Shown: piece after piece, positions 1-5,111 of the stretch
How the letters are laid out: the number at the start of each line of letters is the position of its first letter
Numbering within the stretch: position 1 is the first letter of the stretch
Source of the DNA: Alcanivorax sp.
Lineage (GTDB): Bacteria > Pseudomonadota > Gammaproteobacteria > Pseudomonadales > Alcanivoracaceae
NCBI GenBank assembly: GCA_007135015.1
Contig: SLJS01000330.1
Location: 1-5,230, forward strand
DNA: 5,230 nucleotides
Reading direction: 5' to 3'
Notes under the pieces: generated by a model
Told to the model about the DNA's origin: nothing
The model's input: the letters and a program-made list of their open reading frames with translations, nothing else
Databases searched by the model: none
Translations under genes and position numbers: made by a program

Positions 1-105
1 ATGAATGCAGGCTGCCTGAGCGCCCGGAATGGCCTTTGGAGTTGCGCAAGCGCGCTCCTTTCGCGACCATCTGTCACTGGCAAAATACAAGCGAGGGAGA
101 GTGGC

Positions 106-1803
106 ATGAGTCCGAGAGAGCAGGTTGGCAAGATGACACCAATGGACGCCCTATTTGATCGGGTGGAGAAGCAGGGCGATGCAGTCGCCATGGTGCAGCC
201 GACGGGTGGTGGCGCGCTGCGCGAGTATACCTGGAAGCAGGTCGCCGACGAGTCCCTGCGGATGGCAGCCTATTTGCGCTCCCTGGATCTGCCGGAGCGC
301 GCTCATATCGCGCTGATGTCGAAGAACTGCGCGGAATGGATCATGGCGGATCTGGCCATCTGGCTGGCCGGCTATGTGAGCATCCCCCTGTATCCGACAC
401 TGACCTCCGACAACGTGAAGCTGGTTCTCGAGCACAGCGAATCGGAGCTGCTTTTCGTGGGCAAGCTGGATGTCTGGGACGAGGCGAAGAAGGGTGTTCC
501 GGACGGGATGAAGAAGATTTCGTTCTCCCTGTCGCCAGAAGACGCGAAGAAGGAGTTCCCCTGCTGGCCGGATATCATCCGGGATACGCAACCCCTGGAC
601 CGCTCCGAGGCGTTCAAGCCGGGGCACGATGATCTGTCGACCATCATCTATACGTCCGGCACCACCGGCATGCCGAAGGGTGTCATGCATCCGTTCGGAA
701 ACCTGGTGCTCATGGGCGAGAAGATGCCCCATATCTACAATCTCACTCCACAGGACCGGATGATCTCCTACCTTCCCCTGTCCCACGTGGCCGAACGGGC
801 GGCGGTGGAGATGTCCATGCTGTACGTTGGCCAGAAGGTGTTCTTTGCCGAATCCCTGGACACTTTTGCCGACGACATCAAGCGGGCCCAGCCGACCCTT
901 TTCTTTGCAGTGCCGCGCATCTGGAACAAGTTCTACCAGAAGGCCAGTGACGCGCTTCCGCCGGAGAAGATGAACAAGCTGCTGAAGATTCCGCTGGTCA
1001 ACCGGCTGATCAAGAAGAAGGTGCTCGGCGCCATGGGGCTGGACAAGTGTCGCATCGCGCTGTCCGGCGCCTCGGCCCTGTCGCCCGAGGTAATCGAATG
1101 GTTCAAGAAACTGGGTCTGGAGATCCTGGAAGTCTACGGCATGACCGAAAACCTGGCCTGGTCCCATATTACCTATGAAGGTGACCAGAAAATCGGGTCG
1201 GTGGGTGTGACCCAGGAAGGCGTGGAGTGCCGGATCGCCGATGACGGCGAGATCCTGGTGCGTAGCCCCGCCAACATGACCGGCTACTACAAGATGTCGG
1301 AGAAGACCGCCGAAACCATCGACAGCGAAGGCTGGCTGCACACCGGCGACCGCGGCCATATCGATGACCAGGGCCGCCTCTATATCACCGGCCGGGTCAA
1401 GGAGATCTTCAAGACCGAGAAGGGCAAGTATGTGGCCCCGGCCCCGATCGAGAACCGGTTGGTCTCCCACCCGGGCGTTGAGCAGGCCTGCGTCACCGGC
1501 GCCAACCTGACTCAGCCGCTGGCCCTGCTTTGTCTTTCCGAAGAGGAAATCGGGCACGTGGACAAGGATGAGCAGGAACGCAAGAAGTTCATCGAGGGCC
1601 TGGAGAAGACCCTGGAGCGGGTCAACGGCGAGCTGGACGCCCATGAACGGCTGGGTGCACTGGCGGTGGTTCCGGAGACCTGGGGCGTGGAGAACGACAT
1701 GCTTACCCCCACCATGAAGCTCAAGCGTGACCAGATCGAGGATCACTACAAGGACAAGATCCCCGAGTGGGCCAAGCAGGGCGGTGTAGTCTGGGCACGG
1801 TAG
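106..1803 (+). CDS. Long-chain acyl-CoA synthetase (AMP-binding, FAA1/COG1022 type)
   Basis: This enzyme should activate a fatty acid with ATP to an acyl-adenylate and transfer it to CoA, giving acyl-CoA, AMP and PPi in the cytoplasm or at the membrane. Visible motifs in the 565-residue protein are the P-loop YTSGTTGMPKG (about 182-192), the LPLSHVAER segment typical of FAA1-like ligases (about 223-231), VYGMTE (343-348), WLHTGD (410-415), the TGR hinge near 428-430 followed by KGKYVAP (about 439-445), and LTPTMKLKR near 533-541 with Lys538 as probable catalytic lysine. The ATG at 106 is preferred because GAGGGAGA lies just upstream at about 93-100. The frame is open back to base 1, but those residues look non-coding, and the ATG at 133 has a poorer ribosome site. 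The stop TAG overlaps the birA GTG by one base. No signal peptide or membrane segment is seen. Exact chain-length specificity cannot be read from sequence, so fadD is not assigned. Confidence 0.93.
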   Translation: MSPREQVGKMTPMDALFDRVEKQGDAVAMVQPTGGGALREYTWKQVADESLRMAAYLRSLDLPERAHIALMSKNCAEWIMADLAIWLAGYVSIPLYPTLTSDNVKLVLEHSESELLFVGKLDVWDEAKKGVPDGMKKISFSLSPEDAKKEFPCWPDIIRDTQPLDRSEAFKPGHDDLSTIIYTSGTTGMPKGVMHPFGNLVLMGEKMPHIYNLTPQDRMISYLPLSHVAERAAVEMSMLYVGQKVFFAESLDTFADDIKRAQPTLFFAVPRIWNKFYQKASDALPPEKMNKLLKIPLVNRLIKKKVLGAMGLDKCRIALSGASALSPEVIEWFKKLGLEILEVYGMTENLAWSHITYEGDQKIGSVGVTQEGVECRIADDGEILVRSPANMTGYYKMSEKTAETIDSEGWLHTGDRGHIDDQGRLYITGRVKEIFKTEKGKYVAPAPIENRLVSHPGVEQACVTGANLTQPLALLCLSEEEIGHVDKDEQERKKFIEGLEKTLERVNGELDAHERLGALAVVPETWGVENDMLTPTMKLKRDQIEDHYKDKIPEWAKQGGVVWAR

Positions 1804-2789
1804 TGGCCCAAAGGGGCGGTTCTTCTCCAGACAGCGCCCTGATCCGCCTTCTGGCGGACGGGCGCTTTCATTCCGGCGAGGAGCTCGGCGGTCATCTGGG
1901 CATCTCGCGGGCGGCGATCTGGAAGCGCCTGCGCGAGCTTGAGGCGCTGGGACTGACCCTGGAGCGTGTTCGCGGAAAGGGATATCGATTGCCCGGCGGG
2001 CTGTCGTTGCTCGATGCCGATGCCATCGTCCGGGCCTCCGGGCTTGCGCCCGGGGCCCTGGATCTTGTCGTGCTCGAGACCATCGACTCCACCAATGCCG
2101 AAGCCCTGCGGCGTGCCGGCGCCGGCCTTGCCGCGCCCCTTGCCGTGCTCGCCGAACATCAGCAGGCAGGGCGGGGCCGTCGGGGGCGTGCCTGGCAATC
2201 GCCGTTCGGCACCAATCTCTATGTGACGCTGGCCCGGGAGTTCGGTAGTGCGGCGCGGCTGGAGGGGCTGAGCCTGGCGGTGGGCATTGCCGTGGCGGAA
2301 GTGCTCGAGGAGACGGGCCTGGCTGGCCGGGTCCAGCTGAAATGGCCCAACGATATCCAGTGCAGCGGACGCAAGCTCGGGGGTGTGCTGGTGGAGCTGG
2401 CCGGGGATCTGGATACCTCCTGCGTGGCCGTCATCGGCATCGGACTCAATGGCGCCATGCCGGCCACCGCGGCCCGGGCCATCGACCAGCCCTGGACGGA
2501 CCTGGGCAGGGAGACGGGCGCGCCGCTGGAGCGCAATCTGCTTGGCGGTCGTCTGCTCGGGCATATGGTGCAGGTGCTGGACCTTTTCGCCGAGGAGGGT
2601 TTTGGCGGACTGCGGCAGCGCTGGGCACGTTACGATTGCTGTGTAGACAGGCCCGTGCGGGTGGAACTGGCGGGCCGGAGTCTGGACGGGGTCGCCCGCG
2701 GTGTGGATGCCCGTGGCGCATTGCTGCTCGAACATGAGGGGCAGGTTCAGGCCTGGCACGGGGGCGAGGTGAGCCTGAGGCTGGCATGA
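1803..2789 (+). CDS. birA: Bifunctional biotin--[acetyl-CoA-carboxylase] ligase / biotin operon repressor
   Basis: BirA makes biotinyl-5'-AMP and attaches biotin to the carrier lysine of AccB. Group II members also bind DNA and repress biotin genes. The 328-residue protein matches E. coli BirA (321 aa) end to end. It has an N-terminal winged helix (about 22-46, FHSGEELG...ISRAAIWKRL) with a GKGY wing near 58-61. The catalytic domain shows DSTN (95-98), the biotin/AMP loop GRGRRGR (123-129), SPFGTNLY (133-140) and KWPND (180-184) containing the expected catalytic lysine. A C-terminal SH3-like domain covers about 283-328, with the GALLLE strand. The HTH marks it as the regulatory type. GTG at 1803 is chosen because it forms TAGTG with the preceding stop and leaves a normal N-terminus. 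GTG at 1767 would add 12 residues inside the upstream gene and has only a distant AAGGA. The chosen start has no clear Shine-Dalgarno sequence, suggesting translational coupling. The 3' end overlaps coaX by 4 bases. Confidence 0.95.
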   Translation: MAQRGGSSPDSALIRLLADGRFHSGEELGGHLGISRAAIWKRLRELEALGLTLERVRGKGYRLPGGLSLLDADAIVRASGLAPGALDLVVLETIDSTNAEALRRAGAGLAAPLAVLAEHQQAGRGRRGRAWQSPFGTNLYVTLAREFGSAARLEGLSLAVGIAVAEVLEETGLAGRVQLKWPNDIQCSGRKLGGVLVELAGDLDTSCVAVIGIGLNGAMPATAARAIDQPWTDLGRETGAPLERNLLGGRLLGHMVQVLDLFAEEGFGGLRQRWARYDCCVDRPVRVELAGRSLDGVARGVDARGALLLEHEGQVQAWHGGEVSLRLA

Positions 2790-3529
2790 AACTTTTCGTG
2801 GATGTGGGCAATACCTCAATGAAGTGGCGCCTGCGTGACGGTACAGGCTGCCACCAGGGCAGCTTTACCCATGACCGGGACTGGTCCGGCGTTGTCAGTG
2901 AGCTGGCACGGGTGGCGCCCGCGAGCGTAAACGAGGTCCACGTCGCCTCGGTGGCCGGCAGCGAGGGGGATCAGCTTCTGGAAGGTGAACTGCTCCGGCA
3001 GCTCGGCATCACGCCCCGGTTCCATTATTCGGAGGCCAGCGCAGGCGGGGTGCGCAACGCCTATGAAAATCCCCGCCGGCTGGGGGTGGACCGCTGGCTG
3101 GCCGTGCTGGAGGCCTGGCATCGCCATGGTCCGTCGGTGGTCATCGACTGCGGCAGCGCCATGACGATCGATGCCGTGGCGCAGGGCAGGCACCTTGGTG
3201 GCTACATCGTGCCCGGTCTGGCCATGCTGCGCGGCAGTCTGCTACAGAATACCGCCGACGTGCATCTTTCCTCGGCTCTACCCGCAAGCCTCGAGCCGGG
3301 AAGCAGTACCACCGAGGGGGTCGAGCATGGGATACTGCTCATGAGCGTGGCCTTCGCCAGCCGCGCAGTGGTTGAACTGCGCAGGGGGCTCCCGGATACT
3401 TGCAGCGTACTGCTTACCGGGGGCGACGCATCCAGGCTCGAGTCCTGGCTCGGTGACGAAGTGACGCTGGAACCGGATCTGGTGCTCGACGGGCTTGAGC
3501 GACGGGTCCGGATGGACCGGGGGGAATAG
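2786..3529 (+). CDS. coaX: Type III pantothenate kinase
   Basis: CoaX phosphorylates pantothenate to 4'-phosphopantothenate, the first committed step of CoA synthesis. The type III enzyme belongs to the ASKHA fold and is unrelated to E. coli CoaA; it is known to need a monovalent cation and to resist CoA feedback. The 247-residue protein has the N-terminal phosphate-binding DVGNT (6-10), GVRNAYENPRRLGVDRW (88-104) with Asp102 as the likely catalytic base, DCGSAMTID (121-129), GGYIVPG (138-144), STTEGV (174-179) and the late LLTGGDA (209-215). Length is normal for the family. Ser124 replaces the usual Thr of the DxGTA motif, a mild change. ATG overlaps the birA stop as ATGA, and GAGG at 2777-2780 gives a well-spaced ribosome site. 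Neighbouring birA-coaX is the same pair as in Pseudomonas and parallels birA-coaA in enterics. Confidence 0.95.
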   Translation: MKLFVDVGNTSMKWRLRDGTGCHQGSFTHDRDWSGVVSELARVAPASVNEVHVASVAGSEGDQLLEGELLRQLGITPRFHYSEASAGGVRNAYENPRRLGVDRWLAVLEAWHRHGPSVVIDCGSAMTIDAVAQGRHLGGYIVPGLAMLRGSLLQNTADVHLSSALPASLEPGSSTTEGVEHGILLMSVAFASRAVVELRRGLPDTCSVLLTGGDASRLESWLGDEVTLEPDLVLDGLERRVRMDRGE

Positions 3530-3537
3530 GGGCGAGC

Positions 3538-4206
3538 ATGCGCTGGGTCTTTTACAGCCTGATTATTCTGAATCTTGCCTACCTGGGCTGGCATCTGGCC
3601 GGCACCGTGGCCGGGCCGTCCGGAGATCGCGAGCGAGTGGAGGTCGAGCCGGGTGGAGACCTGGAACTGCTGGCCGAGCGCATGGGCAGCGAGAACCTGC
3701 CGGACGCTTCCCCGGAAGTGGCTTCCCGGCCCGGGCTCTGCCCCATGATCGGGCCCTGGCAGTCGCGGGAGCAGGCAGCCGGAGCCCGCAGTGAGCTCGC
3801 GCGCAGCTACGACGCCCGGCTGCGGGTGCTGCGCGTGGAGCGCGATTCGCTGGACTGGGTCTTTGTGCCGCCGGCGGACAGCCGCGAAGAGGCCATGCGT
3901 ACCCTCCGGGAGCTGCAGTCGCGGGGCGTGGACAGCTTCATCGTCGATGAGGGCGAGGACGCCAATGCCATTTCCCTGGGCTTCTTCAGCAGCGCCGATT
4001 CGGCCCGGGGCCTGAAGGTCAAGATGGAAAACGAAGGCTACCCGGTGGAGATTCGCGAGACCTCGCGGGAGGTTGACGAATACTGGGTCAGGCTGCAGCC
4101 CGACAGTATTACGGACGACGCCCGGGCCCTGCGGGACTTCCTGGCCGGCGAGCCCGACCGGGAGCTCGAGCACGCCCGCTGTGACGACGGCCGCCCGGCC
4201 TCCTGA
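3538..4206 (+). CDS. Membrane-anchored SPOR-domain protein
   Basis: This 222-residue protein has one N-terminal hydrophobic segment (about residues 4-22, VFYSLIILNLAYLGWHLAG) with Arg2 before it, consistent with a type II signal anchor that leaves the bulk in the periplasm. After an acidic linker (about 28-66), residues about 67-188 form SPOR-like repeats. CPMIGPWQSREQA opens the region, and strand-helix-strand units follow around WVFVPPADSREEAMRTLREL, FIVDEGEDANAISLGFFSS and EYWVRLQP. SPOR domains typically bind glycan strands lacking stem peptides at division sites, so a peptidoglycan-associated role is likely but inferred. The last 30 residues are acidic and look disordered. The start has AGGGG at 3528-3532, five bases from the ATG and overlapping the coaX stop region, which places it in the same operon. 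An equivalent small conserved protein sits between coaX and the tRNA-tuf cluster in pseudomonads. No named gene is assigned. Confidence 0.82.
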   Translation: MRWVFYSLIILNLAYLGWHLAGTVAGPSGDRERVEVEPGGDLELLAERMGSENLPDASPEVASRPGLCPMIGPWQSREQAAGARSELARSYDARLRVLRVERDSLDWVFVPPADSREEAMRTLRELQSRGVDSFIVDEGEDANAISLGFFSSADSARGLKVKMENEGYPVEIRETSREVDEYWVRLQPDSITDDARALRDFLAGEPDRELEHARCDDGRPAS

Positions 4207-4224
4207 GCCCGGAGTCTCCGGAGA

Positions 4225-4253
4225 TTGCGCTTGCCGGGGGCTTTCATTACAAT
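4225..4253 (+). promoter_or_regulatory. Sigma70 promoter of the tRNA-tuf operon (stable-RNA type)
   Basis: TTGCGC (4225-4230) is separated by exactly 17 bases from TACAAT (4248-4253), which matches five of six consensus -10 bases. The bases after the -10 box are almost all G/C (CCGCCTCCCCC), the discriminator type associated with growth-rate and ppGpp control of stable RNA promoters. Transcription would begin near 4259-4261, only a few bases before the mature tRNA-Thr 5' end. The -35 box is modest (TTG matches). An 8-bp perfect inverted repeat flanks the -10 box. Confidence 0.65.
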
Positions 4254-4265
4254 CCGCCTCCCCCG

Positions 4266-4341
4266 GCTGGCGTAGCTCAACTGGCAGAGCAGCTGATTTG
4301 TAATCAGCAGGTTGTAGGTTCAAGTCCTATCGCCAGCTCCA
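4266..4341 (+). tRNA. tRNA-Thr (anticodon TGT)
   Basis: The 76-base gene folds into a full cloverleaf. The acceptor GCTGGCG (4266-4272) pairs with CGCCAGC (4331-4337), followed by discriminator T4338 and encoded CCA (4339-4341). The D stem is GCTC/GAGC and the anticodon stem GCTGA/TCAGC. The seven-base loop TTTGTAA has anticodon TGT at 4299-4301, reading ACA and, with wobble, other ACN codons. The T stem is GTAGG/CCTAT with one G-U pair and loop TTCAAGT. It occupies the thrU position of the E. coli thrU-tyrU-glyT-thrT-tufB operon. Confidence 0.97.
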
Positions 4342-4379
4342 CTTCCCCGTGGAGACGCCTGAATTTCCGGGAAAACTTG

Positions 4380-4408
4380 TTGACAAGGCGGGGGCCCGCC
4401 AAGAGAAT
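4380..4408 (+). promoter_or_regulatory. Candidate internal promoter before tRNA-Tyr
   Basis: A perfect -35 hexamer TTGACA (4380-4385) lies 17 bases from GAGAAT (4403-4408), which matches four of six -10 bases. The bases just upstream (GAATTTCC, GAAAACTTG) are locally A/T-rich for this genome and could act as an UP element. The spacer contains the palindrome GGCGGG-GG-CCCGCC (4387-4400), an unusual place for a perfect dyad. Initiation would fall around 4411-4416, leaving a short leader before tRNA-Tyr at 4424. The weak -10 keeps this a candidate. Confidence 0.5.
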
Positions 4409-4423
4409 GTAGGCCCTTTTTCG

Positions 4424-4507
4424 GGAGGGGTTCCCGAGTGGCCAAAGGGATCAGACTGTAAATCTGACGCGAAAGCTTCGGAGGTTCGAATCCTCCCCCC
4501 TCCACCA
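4424..4507 (+). tRNA. tRNA-Tyr (anticodon GTA)
   Basis: This is an 84-base class II tRNA with a long variable arm. The acceptor GGAGGGG (4424-4430) pairs with CCCCTCC (4497-4503), then A4504 and encoded CCA (4505-4507). The anticodon stem TCAGA/TCTGA encloses CTGTAAA, with anticodon GTA at 4458-4460. The T arm is GGAGG-TTCGAAT-CCTCC (4480-4496). The TTCCCGAGTGGCCAAAGGGA D-arm region closely matches bacterial tRNA-Tyr. It sits at the tyrU position of the E. coli operon. Its last third has an inverted near-copy in the downstream spacer. Confidence 0.97.
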
Positions 4508-4740
4508 GGCAGTATTCGGAGCCAGCGATTCGAACGGCCCGAATGGTTGATAAAGGCCTTCTCCCGTATCCCGGGGGAAGGATTCGAACCGGCAGAAGGT
4601 TCGACGGGTCCGCCGCAGGCGGATCGAGCAGCTCGCGCGGCGAGCTGGCCCGCAAGGGCGGAGGCCGGGCGAAGCCCTGCTTCCGGTTTCTGGTAGATAC
4701 AGTGCCGGCCGGATCCGGGGTCGGTGGAAGGAGCAGGTTC
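4508..4740 (+). other. Hairpin-array spacer between tRNA-Tyr and tRNA-Gly
   Basis: This 233-base spacer contains no credible gene but an exceptional run of stem-loops. They are: 4514-4544 (ATTCGG-A-GCC with GGC-CCGAAT), 4557-4581 (10 bp, one G-U, loop TATCC), 4584-4604 (7 bp, TCGAACC/GGTTCGA), 4607-4625 (8 bp, one G-U, loop GCA), 4629-4647 (8 bp perfect, CAGCTCGC/GCGAGCTG, loop GCG), 4648-4659 (GCCC-GCAA-GGGC), and 4660-4684 (6 bp plus 4 bp around one mismatch, loop GAA). A weaker one lies at 4705-4724. Gaps between the first seven are 12, 2, 2, 3, 0 and 0 bases. It should be transcribed between the two tRNAs and must be removed during processing. It may be a structured RNA or a dispersed palindromic repeat; I do not recognise the family. 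Confidence 0.75.
4573..4590 (-). repeat. Inverted near-copy of the tRNA-Tyr 3' T-arm/acceptor end
   Basis: The reverse complement of this 18-base segment equals bases 4483-4500 of tRNA-Tyr with one mismatch (A4578 opposite C4495). It covers the T-stem end, the T loop and part of the 3' acceptor strand. A shorter inverted T-loop word, GATTCGAAC, also occurs at 4527-4535, 54 bases upstream of the copy of the same word at 4581-4589. No D arm or anticodon arm accompanies either, so this is not a tRNA gene. Confidence 0.7.
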
Positions 4741-4814
<74 letters not shown>

Positions 4815-4815
4815 G

Positions 4816-4828
4816 GCCGGTTTCCGGC
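4816..4828 (+). other. Short hairpin after tRNA-Gly
   Basis: GCCGG (4816-4820) and CCGGC (4824-4828) form a perfect 5-bp stem with loop TTT, one base after the encoded CCA; a G-U pair can extend it. No T run follows directly, so it does not look like a terminator. It may mark or delay 3' processing. The rest of the 67-base spacer to tRNA-Thr(GGT) shows nothing I can name. Confidence 0.4.
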
Positions 4829-4881
4829 TGTAACAGTGGCGACAATCTGGTTTTTCATCGCTCCTGCGCCATGAGGTTGAC

Positions 4882-4957
4882 GCTCATGTAGCTCAGTCGG
4901 TAGAGCACATCCTTGGTAAGGATGAGGTCACCGGTTCAAATCCGGTCATGAGCTCCA
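4882..4957 (+). tRNA. tRNA-Thr (anticodon GGT)
   Basis: This 76-base gene has acceptor GCTCATG (4882-4888) pairing with CATGAGC (4947-4953), then T4954 and encoded CCA (4955-4957). The D stem is GCTC/GAGC. The anticodon stem CATCC/GGATG holds loop TTGGTAA with anticodon GGT at 4915-4917, reading ACC and ACU. The T stem ACCGG/CCGGT encloses TTCAAAT. It is the last tRNA before tuf, matching E. coli thrT. With the TGT isoacceptor it covers most threonine codons. Confidence 0.97.
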
Positions 4958-4962
4958 TATTG

Positions 4963-4986
4963 GCGGGTCCGTTACGGCGGATCCGC
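4963..4986 (+). other. Hairpin at the start of the tuf leader
   Basis: GCGGGTCC (4963-4970) pairs with GGATCCGC (4979-4986) over 8 bp with one G-U, enclosing the eight-base loop GTTACGGC. It begins five bases after the tRNA-Thr CCA. No T run follows. It could help separate tRNA processing from the tuf messenger or stabilise the tuf 5' end after cleavage. Confidence 0.45.
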
Positions 4987-5013
4987 ACAGCGACAGGGAG
5001 AGATGTTCTGAGT

Positions 5014-5050
5014 GATCCCGACTTCCCCGGGTGGAGGTCGTGGTCTTTTT
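5014..5050 (+). terminator. Intrinsic terminator or attenuator in the tuf leader
   Basis: Bases 5014-5026 pair with 5033-5045: GATC/GGTC outside, one C-T mismatch (5018/5041), then CGACTTCC/GGAGGTCG. This gives 12 pairs including two G-U, with loop CCGGGT. Five T's (5046-5050) follow immediately, then G. The structure lies 61 bases before the tuf GTG, inside what is normally one tRNA-tuf transcript. It probably terminates a fraction of transcripts so that tRNA and EF-Tu messenger levels can differ. No clear replacement promoter is seen after it. Confidence 0.6.
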
Positions 5051-5111
5051 GTACTTTCCGCCTTGTCGAAATGTCAGGCAGATTTGCACAACGGAACCGA
5101 GGGGTAGAATC

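Noticed and set aside
1..105. Promoter and N-terminal extension upstream of the acyl-CoA synthetase
   Set aside because: The frame is open to base 1, but residues before Met at 106 do not fit the family. No -35/-10 pair of acceptable quality was found, only weak candidates such as CAAAAT at 81-86.
3..158. Frame open from base 3 to a TGA at 156-158, possible tail of an upstream gene
   Set aside because: It overlaps the ligase start by over 50 bases and its peptide has no recognisable features; with only this fragment it cannot be supported.
151..1746. Long minus-strand open frame (about 531 codons) opposite the acyl-CoA synthetase
   Set aside because: It is antisense to a gene with full family motifs; the translation shows no recognisable domain, and long antisense frames are common in GC-rich DNA.
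4209..4221. CCGGAG-T-CTCCGG dyad after the SPOR gene as a terminator
   Set aside because: The stem is short, no T run follows, and it abuts the tRNA promoter -35 box.
4571..4690. A minus-strand tRNA gene or pseudogene in the Tyr-Gly spacer
   Set aside because: Only a T-loop-like segment is present; there is no acceptor pairing, D arm or anticodon arm.
5083..5110. TTTGCA/TAGAAT as a tuf promoter
   Set aside because: The spacing is 16, but transcription would start inside the coding sequence, and the region overlaps the ribosome-binding site.
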